A stretch of DNA of 64,000 nt from JASJBU01 sp963790775 (GTDB lineage: Bacteria; Pseudomonadota; Gammaproteobacteria; Chromatiales; Chromatiaceae): NCBI GenBank assembly GCA_963790775.1, contig CAWBPR010000005.1, positions 1-64,000 on the forward strand, read 5' to 3'. This document shows, in pieces, positions 45,035-53,377 of this stretch (its first letter is position 1; each line of letters begins with the position of its first letter). Both the position numbers and the translations under genes were made by a program. Under the pieces are notes generated by a model. The model worked only from the letters and a program-made list of their open reading frames with translations, was not told where the DNA came from and ran no database searches.

Positions 45035-47512
45035 TTACTGGACTGGCGGTGTGCAGTTGGCCGGGTCGCCGACGCAGTAGGGCACCATCATCTCATTGTC
45101 CTCATGAGACAGGATGTGGCAGTGCCAGACATACAGGCCGGGGATATCGAACTGTGCCTTGACCCGGGTGATCTCGTCGGGATAGGCGATCACCGTGTCC
45201 TTCCAACCTGTCTCCCAGGGCTCAGGTCCCCGTACTGCACCAGTCAGTATGCCCTCGCGATTGACTACCTCGAATTTCACCAGGTGAAGATGGATCGGAT
45301 GGGCGTCCGCGGAACGATTCCACAGCTCCCAGGTTTCCACTGCGTTCAATGCCGGGTTGGTGCTGATGGGATCATCCCACAACTGCGCAGTACCTCCTTG
45401 AGAACCATTGACTCCCAGCACAGCCGCCATGGGAGCGAAGGGGTCACTGCCAGCCGGGCAGCCGACAGTCGGATCACCAGTAACATGGGTGATAGCGCCG
45501 GTAGCTGCATCAACCTCTACGCACAACAGGGCAGATTCCTCTTCCAGGAGTGCGAGATCCCGGGTGACGCTGGAGGCCCCGAGTTTGGGAGCGCCACCAG
45601 GTTTGGGGTCAAGCGTGAGATCGGCCACCGGAGTGCTGCTGTCGCCACTCGCTTTGTTGATACTCATATTGACCATGAACTGTATGACCTGGCCCGTTGT
45701 GGAACTGTCGGCAGGCACATCCGGGAAGCCGCCGAAGGGGGCGTCCGGCGCGGTATTGATCATGCGTATAATTGCGCCATCGGGCAGGTTGCTGAAGTCC
45801 ACGATGACATCATGACGCTCCGCCGGACCCATCAGCAGCGCCTGTTGCGGATCAGACCCGGCTATGGGCGTCACGCCGGTTCCCACATCCGTCCCGTCAC
45901 CGGGCAGAGGGGTGGCGAAGCCGGTCTCGATCCTCACCACATTCGGCAGCAGGCCCTGCTCCGAACCGATCTGGTAGAAGGGGATTTCGGCGCCGAGCGA
46001 GTCATCGGCCGTACCCATCACACCATCGCCACCGGCATCGACCACCTCAAACAGGGCGAGGTTGAGGAAGCGCGAGTCGGAAGCATTCAACAGACGAAAG
46101 CGGTAACGTTCCGAGGCCACTTCGAGCTGCGGCCAGGTTCTGCCATTCACCACCATGGTGTTGAAAAAGGCCTCCGGATTCCATACCGGGGCGATATCGG
46201 AACCGTTCTGCGGGGGCAGGAACGGGAAAGTCCCGTCTGCCGTGACCAGGGAGGACATGTTGTCGTTCAGGCCGAAAGACTGTCCATCGCCCAAGCCTTC
46301 GAAAAACTGACGATCCGCCGGATAGTACTGAGAACCATCCAGATTAAAGGACTTCGGCTGAATGCCAATCGGTATCTCCCGAACCGAGTCCCTGTCTGCG
46401 CCGGGCGTATTGGGATTACTGCCTAACACAGGCCCGGGTCCGGGAAGACTCTGACCCTCGGCCAAACCCGATTCGCTGCCGTCGCTGTTACGAATCAGCC
46501 AGAAGCCGGCGCCGGCGGCATAGACGTTTAAGCGGGTCATACCCAGGGAGTGGTCGTGAAACCAGAGAGTAGAAGTAGGCTGGTCGTTGGTGTATTGATA
46601 AGTGGCCGAGCCGGTGCCTGGCGCGCCGCCGTTGATATCATCGTAGAAGGTGCCTTGAGTGGCGTAGCCGGCGGGGATGTCGTTGGCGTCAGGCAGCCAC
46701 CAGGCCTCGGGATAGCCGTCACTGATGGGGCCGACATGGGCGCCGTGCACATGGGTGACCATGGGGATGGGACCCGTATAGGGCTGATCACTGGCACCGG
46801 CACAATCGGTTCGCGGAATGCCGTCTGCACAATCCTGATTCGGTGCGGCCCAGTGCAGCGTCTGATCGACGACTGGGTTACCCGCAGCATCCGTGATGAT
46901 GTGGGGCAGGAAATTGCATTCCGGCTTTCTGCCTGCGCCCTTGCCATGGTGACCGTTATCGTCATCGCCATGGTGACCATCATCGCCACGGCCTCTGCCG
47001 TTCTTATTATCAGCGTAACGGCTTCGGCTGTTCTTATCGTCATCGTATCGGCTTCGACCTCGACTCACTCTATCGTCGCCACCGCGCTTATCTCCATGAT
47101 CACCATGATGACCGCGGTCATCATCGTCATCGCCATCATCAAAGCACTCCTCCGGGTCCTTCACCAGTTGGTTGATCCAGGTGACCGTAGTGAGGGTGTC
47201 TTTGGTTACTTCGAAGGTGAAGGCCGGGTTGAAGAAGGTGTTGGGACGATCAGGGTCACCATAACCCCACAGGGTCGTGACCGGAAAACCTTCTGGCAGG
47301 ATCTGTTGCGTGATCTGACGCAGCGCCATTTCGACCTCCATGGGACTGCCGTTATCATCATACAGCGGTGGTGGTATCACCAGTGGCGTCACATATTTGG
47401 GTATTGAAAGTGGGTCCAGGCTTCCTCCGGGCACGGGTTGGGCGTTTACCGTCGTCACGCTCAGCAAGAGTGGTACACAGGCCGATGCTACCTTTGTCTT
47501 GTTGAATTTCAT
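45035..47512 (-). CDS. Multicopper oxidase 4 (intact) with Asp/His-rich insertion
   Basis: An 825-residue exported enzyme and the only intact member of the array. It has a signal peptide to about 24, then IPKYVTPLVIPPPL. All copper ligand motifs are present: HVHG at 254-257, FHDH at 318-321, HPIHLH at about 732-737 and HCHILSHEDNEMM with H797, C798, H799, H803 and axial M808. It should be an active three-cupredoxin oxidase coupling four one-electron oxidations to O2 reduction. Residues about 120-198 are an Asp/His/Arg/Gly-rich insertion absent from the paralogues, possibly metal-binding. The substrate (phenolic, Mn, Fe or Cu(I)) cannot be told. GGAGG precedes ATG. Confidence 0.88.
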   Translation of the reverse strand: MKFNKTKVASACVPLLLSVTTVNAQPVPGGSLDPLSIPKYVTPLVIPPPLYDDNGSPMEVEMALRQITQQILPEGFPVTTLWGYGDPDRPNTFFNPAFTFEVTKDTLTTVTWINQLVKDPEECFDDGDDDDDRGHHGDHGDKRGGDDRVSRGRSRYDDDKNSRSRYADNKNGRGRGDDGHHGDDDNGHHGKGAGRKPECNFLPHIITDAAGNPVVDQTLHWAAPNQDCADGIPRTDCAGASDQPYTGPIPMVTHVHGAHVGPISDGYPEAWWLPDANDIPAGYATQGTFYDDINGGAPGTGSATYQYTNDQPTSTLWFHDHSLGMTRLNVYAAGAGFWLIRNSDGSESGLAEGQSLPGPGPVLGSNPNTPGADRDSVREIPIGIQPKSFNLDGSQYYPADRQFFEGLGDGQSFGLNDNMSSLVTADGTFPFLPPQNGSDIAPVWNPEAFFNTMVVNGRTWPQLEVASERYRFRLLNASDSRFLNLALFEVVDAGGDGVMGTADDSLGAEIPFYQIGSEQGLLPNVVRIETGFATPLPGDGTDVGTGVTPIAGSDPQQALLMGPAERHDVIVDFSNLPDGAIIRMINTAPDAPFGGFPDVPADSSTTGQVIQFMVNMSINKASGDSSTPVADLTLDPKPGGAPKLGASSVTRDLALLEEESALLCVEVDAATGAITHVTGDPTVGCPAGSDPFAPMAAVLGVNGSQGGTAQLWDDPISTNPALNAVETWELWNRSADAHPIHLHLVKFEVVNREGILTGAVRGPEPWETGWKDTVIAYPDEITRVKAQFDIPGLYVWHCHILSHEDNEMMVPYCVGDPANCTPPVQ
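46920..47160 (-). repeat. Low-complexity Asp/His/Arg/Gly-coding tract in oxidase gene 4
   Basis: On the minus strand GAT/GAC, CAT and CGT/GGT codons recur (GATGACGATG and CATCATGG-like words), encoding segments such as DDDDDRGHHGDHGDKRGGDD and DDGHHGDDDNGHHGKG. Expansion by slippage is likely. The frame is intact through the whole tract. Confidence 0.8.
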
Positions 47513-47760
47513 TGTTGTTCCTCCAATGATCGGTCAGTACTTAAGATCCATCAAAATGTTGTTATGCAGGTGGTGAGTTTTCTACCTGGTGCTGAAGCTG
47601 AAATTACCGGTAGATTTTGCTTGGGTGGTCTATCCTCCGTTATTCCTTGAGTCCGCTGTTTGTGGCATGAGACTTTAAGTCTTCTTTTTGTGAACTGATG
47701 CACAGAAATATGAGATAAATTTCTATAGCATTTGAAGTGCTTTTCAGGCTGGATTCGATC

Positions 47761-47945
47761 CAAATTGTGTGTCATTTCACAGACTCAATCGGGTGTAATC
47801 ACCAGCTGTTGCCGCTTCACGAGCCAGTCCCAATCTACAGTCTTCCCTTTTTACGCCATCCAGAAAAATGGGGTGTAGTGTGTATTCGCCGGGGTGGATA
47901 GGATTCAGATTCGTGTCGGGATAAAATCTAAAATCACCGTTTAAA
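47761..47945 (-). promoter_or_regulatory. Conserved upstream block of oxidase gene 4
   Basis: Lies 250-430 bases before the ATG. GTGTGTCATTTCACAGACTC, GGTGTAATCACC, ATGGGGTGTAGTGTGTATTC and GGATAGGATTCA follow the same order as in genes 2 and 3, with more differences. The AGGGATAATCCCT palindrome has decayed to CGGGATAAAATCT here. Confidence 0.55.
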
Positions 47946-48152
47946 TCCTAATTTCTGGACTGGTAATTCCGTACAGGGTCCTGACTGTGTGATTTAAACT
48001 GGCTGGGCGGTTGGGGAAGTTACTCGGGTGCTGGCGAGTGTTCCGAGGTCTGTATTGCGGCTCAGGCAACTGAGTTGATTCTGATTTTTTATTCCATCCA
48101 GCGGTGAATCAATGCAGGTCACTGACACAGGCCGGAATCGCCTGTGTTGCGC
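47946..48152. other. Gap between the oxidase array and ybbP
   Basis: About 200 bases with no gene or hairpin recognised. It marks the right border of the duplicated unit. Confidence 0.25.
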
Positions 48153-50642
48153 TTATTCCGCCTGCCTCAGGCTCTGCAGGGGTGGCCGGATGACCAGGGG
48201 CCAGGCGGAGAGCAGTCCGGCCAGGCCAATCCCCAAAGTAGCGCCACCCACACCACTGAGCCAGAGCCAGGGAGAAAAACCGTAATCCAGCTGGAAGATC
48301 TGTTGCGCCAGCAGCTGTCCGGTGATGAAGGCGCCGATCGAGGCGAGCAGTCCAGCCAGCAGGCCGAGCATGGCGAATTCGATGGCGGCTGCACCGAGCA
48401 GCTGCCGGCGTGAAGCGCCCAGGGTGCGCAGGATCGCGGACTCGTGGCTGCGCGCTTCGGCTCCCGCCAGGATGCCTGCATAGAGCACCAGCAGCCCGGC
48501 TGCCAGAGTGAAGAGAAAGATATACTCCACAGCGGCGCTGCCCCGGTCCATGACCCGTCGTACCTGGGCCAGAATGGCGGAGACATCCAACAGGGTCACA
48601 TTGGGAAAACGTTTGATCAGCTGCGCAACCACATTCTCCCGGCTCGGGTCGAGATAGAAGCTGGTGATGTAGGTGGCTGCCTCATTCTGCAGGGTGGCGG
48701 GGGAACCCATGACGAAGAAATTCACATTGAAGCTATCCCACTTTACCGTGCGCAGGCTGGTCACCGGGGCGCTGAAGGAGCGGTCTCCCATGCGATAGGT
48801 AAGCCGGTCGCCAAGCGCGATGCCGAGGGTCTCGGCGATGCCTTCTTCCACGGAAAATTGTGGTGCTGCGGCCTCATTTCGCCACCACTCACCGGCCACA
48901 ATCTGATTGTCCGATTGGGGCTGCATGCCCCAACTCAGGTTGAACTCCCTGGCGGCGAGGCTCTGGGCCCTCGGGTTCCGATAGGCCTCCGGTATCACCG
49001 GCTGCTCGTTGATATGCGAGAGACGGCCGCGAATCATCGGATGCAGGCCGGAATTCTGAATAGCGTGCTGCTTGAGAAACGCTTCCAGCTCGGCGCTCTG
49101 CTCGGGCAGGATGTTGATCAGGAAGCGATTGGGTGCGCCGGCTGGCAGGGTGTTCTCCCAGGCGCTGAGCAGGTCGACCCGCACCACCGCCAACAACAGA
49201 ATGGCCATGATCCCCAGGCCGAAACCGCACACCTGCAGCAGGGTAGTGCCGGGATGGCGGCTGAGCGAGGCGAGCCCGAAGCGTTGAATGCCCCTGGCCC
49301 GCTGCTGGAGTCTGCCGGCGATGCGGATCAGCAGCAGGGCGAGCAGACTCAGCACCAGAAGCAGCGCCATGACGCCGGCCAGCAAGGTGGCGGCAAGACG
49401 GGCTTCACCCGCCTCCCAGAATATCAGCAGCGCCAAGGCGCAGAGCGCCGAGAGCCCGAGCAGCCAGGGGCCGGGCTGCCTGGCTGAGAGTTCACGCCGC
49501 AATACCCGCAGGGGCGGCACTTTGGGCAGTTTGAGCAATGGGGGCAAGGCGAAGCCGAACAGGGTGATGGCGCCGGTTGCGAGGCCGGTGAGCAGCGGGC
49601 GGGGCGAGGGTGGCGGCAGAGACTGACTCAGCCAGTCGCCGAGCAGGGAGGCGAGTACCGTCTGGGCGAAATAACCGATCATCGCGCCAGCCAGACCGCT
49701 CAACAGCACCAGCAGCAGAAGACGAATCAGCAGTGTGTTGCGCAAAAAGTTGCTCTGTGCGCCGAGACAGCGCATCACTGCCACGGCATCGGACTGGCGC
49801 TCCACCATACGCCGGGTGGACAGCGCCACCGCCGCTCCGGTGACCAGCACCGTGACCAGCGCGGCCAGAGAGAGAAACCGGGAGCCACGCTCCAGGGCGT
49901 TACGGAACTCGGGGCGGGCGTCGCTGATCGAGAGGATGCGCGCACTGTCCGGCAGGCGTGGTTCGCTCCAGGCCTGAAATCGCGCCACCGGCTTGGCAGG
50001 GCCCGCCAGCAACAACCGGTGTTTCACCCGGCTGGCGGCGCTTACCAGGCCGGTGGCGGGAATGTCCTGCAGATTGAGCATCACCCGCGGCGCCAGCTGG
50101 AACAGGTTGCCGCCCCGGTCCGGCTCCAGTTCGATCAGGCGTTCGACGCTGAACCGGCTTTCACCCAGGCTGAGGCTGTCTCCGGGGCGCAGATCGAGCA
50201 GCACCAGCAGGCGCGATTCGATCCAGACCTTGCCTGGAGAGGGTCCGCCCTGCGCCACCTGCACAGGTGCATCCAGGGTATTGCGCACCAATAGCTGCCC
50301 GCGCAGGGGATAGCCGGCGCCGACGGCCTTGACCTGCACCAGCTGTGGTTCATCCTGTCCCATCACCACGCTGGGAAAGGAGAGGGTATGGGCAAGGCTG
50401 AGGCCGTCCGCCGCGGCCTGCTGTTCGAACTCATCCGCCAGCAGGTTGGAGGACTCGATGACCAGATCTGCCGCCAGCAACTCGTTGCCCTGTTGCTGCA
50501 GCGCCTGCTCCACCCGGTCGGTAAAGAAACCCACCGAGGTGACAGCGGCCACCGCGAGGATCAGCGAGAAGCTCAGCAGACGCAGTTCACCACTGCGCCA
50601 CTCCCGCCAAAGACCGATCAGGGCGAAGCGCCAGGTCCTCAT
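48153..50642 (-). CDS. ybbP: YbbP-type ABC transporter permease (two FtsX domains)
   Basis: 829 residues. An N-terminal membrane helix (about 22-42) and a large periplasmic domain are followed by a first FtsX unit (about 250-380), a central helix pair, a second periplasmic domain (about 480-690), and a second FtsX unit at the C-terminus. SLSRHPGTTLLQVCGFGLGI and ILRTLGASRRQLLGAAAIEF are typical. The family (YbbP/MacB/LolC superfamily) is a mechanotransmission or lipoprotein-type exporter with an ATPase partner. Its start overlaps the ybbA stop as ATGA. With tesA alongside, this repeats the E. coli tesA-ybbA-ybbP cluster. Confidence 0.9.
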   Translation of the reverse strand: MRTWRFALIGLWREWRSGELRLLSFSLILAVAAVTSVGFFTDRVEQALQQQGNELLAADLVIESSNLLADEFEQQAAADGLSLAHTLSFPSVVMGQDEPQLVQVKAVGAGYPLRGQLLVRNTLDAPVQVAQGGPSPGKVWIESRLLVLLDLRPGDSLSLGESRFSVERLIELEPDRGGNLFQLAPRVMLNLQDIPATGLVSAASRVKHRLLLAGPAKPVARFQAWSEPRLPDSARILSISDARPEFRNALERGSRFLSLAALVTVLVTGAAVALSTRRMVERQSDAVAVMRCLGAQSNFLRNTLLIRLLLLVLLSGLAGAMIGYFAQTVLASLLGDWLSQSLPPPSPRPLLTGLATGAITLFGFALPPLLKLPKVPPLRVLRRELSARQPGPWLLGLSALCALALLIFWEAGEARLAATLLAGVMALLLVLSLLALLLIRIAGRLQQRARGIQRFGLASLSRHPGTTLLQVCGFGLGIMAILLLAVVRVDLLSAWENTLPAGAPNRFLINILPEQSAELEAFLKQHAIQNSGLHPMIRGRLSHINEQPVIPEAYRNPRAQSLAAREFNLSWGMQPQSDNQIVAGEWWRNEAAAPQFSVEEGIAETLGIALGDRLTYRMGDRSFSAPVTSLRTVKWDSFNVNFFVMGSPATLQNEAATYITSFYLDPSRENVVAQLIKRFPNVTLLDVSAILAQVRRVMDRGSAAVEYIFLFTLAAGLLVLYAGILAGAEARSHESAILRTLGASRRQLLGAAAIEFAMLGLLAGLLASIGAFITGQLLAQQIFQLDYGFSPWLWLSGVGGATLGIGLAGLLSAWPLVIRPPLQSLRQAE

Positions 50643-51331
50643 GTGATGACTTCCAGGCGGCCCTGGTCGAGCAGCAGTCGGCGGTCACAGCGTTGCGCCA
50701 GCTCCGCATCGTGGGTGACCAGGATCAGGGCGACATCGATCTGTTTGCGCAGCTCCAGCAGCAGGTCGATGATCTGTCCGCCGGTGGTCTGATCCAGGTT
50801 GCCGGTAGGTTCGTCGGCAAACAGGATCTGTGGTCCAGGCGCGATAGCGCGGGCAATAGCGATGCGTTGCTGTTCACCGCCGGAGAGCTGCCGGGGGTAG
50901 TGGTCGGCGCGCTGCGACAGGCCGACCTGCTGCAGGGCATCCAGGGCATCCTTGCGCGGCTGAGGGTGACCGTGCAGCTCCAGCGGCAGCAGAATATTCT
51001 CCAGGGCTGTGAGGGTGGGCAGCAGCTGAAAGTTCTGAAATACAAAACCGATCTTGCCGGCGCGCAGAGCGGCGCGGCTGTCTTCATCCAGACCACTGAG
51101 GCTCTTGCCCAATAACCTGACTTCGCCCGTGGTGGCTTGATCGAGGCCGGCGAGCAGACCCAGCAGGGTGGATTTGCCGGAACCGGATGCGCCCAGGATC
51201 GCCACCGCTTCACCCGCGTTCACTGCCAGATTCAGTTGATCAAGAATAGTGAGTTCCCCGCTGGGGCCGATTACAATCTTCTGCAGATTGCTTGCCTGCA
51301 CCTGCAGGTTGGAATGCTCTGTTGTTGCCAT
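50639..51331 (-). CDS. ybbA: YbbA-type ABC transporter ATP-binding protein
   Basis: A 230-residue ATPase of the LolD/MacB/YbbA group from ATG 51331 (MATTEHSN). A GTG- or ATG-type start 12 codons earlier is possible. Walker A is GASGSGKST, the Q loop FVFQNFQLLP, the signature LSGGEQQRIAIARA, Walker B ILFADEPTGNLD and the H loop VTHD. It drives YbbP, to which it is translationally coupled (ATGA). It is divergent from tesA with about 96 bases between the starts, which fits shared control. Confidence 0.93.
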   Translation of the reverse strand: MATTEHSNLQVQASNLQKIVIGPSGELTILDQLNLAVNAGEAVAILGASGSGKSTLLGLLAGLDQATTGEVRLLGKSLSGLDEDSRAALRAGKIGFVFQNFQLLPTLTALENILLPLELHGHPQPRKDALDALQQVGLSQRADHYPRQLSGGEQQRIAIARAIAPGPQILFADEPTGNLDQTTGGQIIDLLLELRKQIDVALILVTHDAELAQRCDRRLLLDQGRLEVIT

Positions 51332-51427
51332 AGCCCGTATTGTTTGTTGATATGCTGCTAAACCCAAGCGGATTTCACTTGTCCTATGGACAGGCCCCTT
51401 GAGGCGAGGTTCATTTTACTTAATATC

Positions 51428-52042
51428 ATGTTGAAAAAGTTAATAGTCACAATCTTTGTAGTACTGTTGTGCTCAGCAATGCCGGCCAGGTCCGCAGAGC
51501 GTTCTATCCTGGTGCTTGGAGACAGCCTCAGCGCCGCCTATGGAATCAGTATGGAGGCCGGCTGGGTCAACCTGTTGCAGCAACGCCTCGATGCACGCCG
51601 GTTATCCTGGCGCGTCATCAATGGCAGCGTGACCGGGGATACGACAGCGGGTGGATTGTCGCGTCTGCCACCCTTGTTGCAACAGCACCAGCCCGACATC
51701 GTGATCATTGAGCTGGGTTCCAACGATGGCCTGCGCGGGCTCAGTTTCAAACAGATGAAGAAAAATCTTAACGCGATGATTGAAGCTGTCGAGAAGAGCG
51801 GTGGGCAGGTGCTGCTGATCGGGGGCAGGCTGCCGCCGAACTACGGGGCGGCCTACACGGAAGCCTTTTACCAGTTGTTCCAGGAGGTCGCCGCGTCGCG
51901 CTCCCTGCCGCTGACCCCGTTTCTGATGGAAGGCGTCGCCCAGGACCGGGACCTGATGCAGGCGGATGGTTATCACCCAGCTGAGGCCGCGCAACCCCGC
52001 CTGCTGGAAAATGTCTGGCCGGCGCTCGAGATGTTGCTCTGA
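51428..52042 (+). CDS. tesA: Periplasmic SGNH esterase/thioesterase I (TesA-like)
   Basis: 204 residues from ATG 51428, giving signal peptide MLKKLIVTIFVVLLCSAMPA. The ATG 14 codons upstream would add a polar head. The SGNH blocks are complete: GDSLSAAYG with catalytic Ser, NGSVTGDTTAGG, LGSNDGLRG, and DGYHPAEAAQ with the Asp/His pair. It hydrolyses acyl thioesters or lysophospholipids in the periplasm. Divergent from ybbAP as in E. coli. Standard length. Confidence 0.9.
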   Translation: MLKKLIVTIFVVLLCSAMPARSAERSILVLGDSLSAAYGISMEAGWVNLLQQRLDARRLSWRVINGSVTGDTTAGGLSRLPPLLQQHQPDIVIIELGSNDGLRGLSFKQMKKNLNAMIEAVEKSGGQVLLIGGRLPPNYGAAYTEAFYQLFQEVAASRSLPLTPFLMEGVAQDRDLMQADGYHPAEAAQPRLLENVWPALEMLL

Positions 52043-52060
52043 GTAAGGGCCTAGGGCCTG

Positions 52061-52858
52061 TCACTCGCGCGGGATTGGCTTGAAGTTACCGGGAATGCGC
52101 AGATACCCGGAGGGCAATGGCTTGGTGGAAAGCGATTTCAGTTGCAGTGTTTTGTGGCTTTGCAGGTCTTCACTCGACACTGAGACAAATTTTTCGTCAG
52201 GGGTTGCGGTGCCGAGCCAACCGAGATTGCGTTCACGGGCCATCTTGAACAGTCGTCCGAGTGAGCGCAGTTCGCGTTCGGTAATTCCCAAATGGACCTT
52301 GTCGGCCATGCAGTGGGTCATGACAGGTAGCGCGCCCGCCAGCTCCTCAATTATCCGGCACTCGATGCCAGCGATTTTTTGCTTCTTGTTGGTCAGCCGC
52401 AATGTGGCTTGTTGACTTGCCCCCGCTGTTTCAGCGCTGCTCTCAGCTGTCTTACCCCCGGTGGGTTGCTCATCAGTTGCAGGCAGCGCAGGCGCAGCGG
52501 TTTTTAACTGAGCCTGTGCGGCTTCCGTTGACGTGACCGCTGTTTTTCCCTGAGCTGCGGCAGGTTTCGGAGCGATGGCTGCATGCAGGGTCGGTTTCAC
52601 CTCCGGGGTCAGGAGAGTGTAACTGCGGGTGGACTTGTCAACCTGGTAGAGAGGGAAAAATTTGCCGGTCTGGTACAGCAGGTAGGTATCGGGGGTGACA
52701 GGATCATCGATGCGGGCGAAAAAACGGGCAAGGGAAAAGGTTTTGATGCGGTCTTCCATGTCCGGGCCGCTCAGTTGATAGTTGAGTGTGACGTCGGCAT
52801 AAGCGGGCTCGGCGCACAAGACGGCGATGCCGGCTGCGATTATCAAGGGTTTTTTCAT
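52061..52858 (-). CDS. Exported paralogue of the PEAAEE protein (DUF4412-like)
   Basis: 265 residues. GGAGGAACCCATCAG precedes the ATG, and residues 1-21 are a signal peptide (AEPAYADV). The C-terminal half aligns by eye with the 32.9-kb protein: two Cys (GIECRIIEEL and THCMADKVHLGI), the run ERELRSLGRLFKMAR, then WLGTATPDEKFVSVSS and LKSLSTKPLPSGYLRIPGNF. The two proteins share order and spacing but differ in the middle. Here an Ala/Thr/Pro linker (about 95-160) lies before the Cys pair, where the relative has a terminal tail. It lies convergent to tesA with an 18-base gap. Function is unknown. Confidence 0.7.
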   Translation of the reverse strand: MKKPLIIAAGIAVLCAEPAYADVTLNYQLSGPDMEDRIKTFSLARFFARIDDPVTPDTYLLYQTGKFFPLYQVDKSTRSYTLLTPEVKPTLHAAIAPKPAAAQGKTAVTSTEAAQAQLKTAAPALPATDEQPTGGKTAESSAETAGASQQATLRLTNKKQKIAGIECRIIEELAGALPVMTHCMADKVHLGITERELRSLGRLFKMARERNLGWLGTATPDEKFVSVSSEDLQSHKTLQLKSLSTKPLPSGYLRIPGNFKPIPRE

Positions 52859-53377
52859 CTGATGGGTTCCTCCATGGCGCTAGCGACAAACATAGTTGCG
52901 GTATGCAGGTCAGGGATGAAGATTAGACCCATGAGCGGTATCTTCACAAATTCGCGCTGCATCGATTTTCATGCCCTTGCGGCAGCAAGTCGACAGCGCC
53001 TGATTTGGTGTTATTTCCCTGTGCAGTTGCTACTGATGCGAGCATTCCGCAGAATTATATATCCCTTTTTTCTCAATTCGGCAGTCTACCATGGCGGCGC
53101 CAGTCGGACTGGCCAGGATGTCAGTGTATGAAGTAAGGGTGATTGCGGAGGGCGCCTTGTGCATAACCCTATCTGATGAGGGCGTATGACCCGGTCTGGC
53201 CGCTGCTCAAGGGACTATTTTAATCTAAGGCAGGTCTGATTAAATCCATCCTTGGTTTTATCTGAGCATGGAAACGAAAAATGCGATTCTGCGTTTCCTT
53301 GATTCTCAATCGCTTCAGCGATTGAGAATGGCAAATATCCTTGTGTCGCATGCAGGTTAGAATCAATCAACCCTTAC
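52859..53377. other. Intergenic region with two strong adjacent hairpins
   Basis: No gene is seen. Near its right end GGAAACG (53270-53276) pairs with CGTTTCC (53292-53298), and directly after it ATTCTCAATCGCT (53302-53314) pairs perfectly with AGCGATTGAGAAT (53317-53329). They lie about 50 bases past the stop of the diguanylate cyclase gene on the minus strand, so a terminator or a small mobile palindrome is possible. Confidence 0.45.

Noticed and set aside
45104..46426. 440-codon plus-strand frame opposite MCO 4
   Set aside because: Runs antisense through the copper-ligand region of a certain gene, and no start signals or domains were found.
48444..49487. 347-codon plus-strand frame opposite ybbP
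   Set aside because: Gln/His/Gly-rich antisense translation of a typical FtsX permease, with no independent support.
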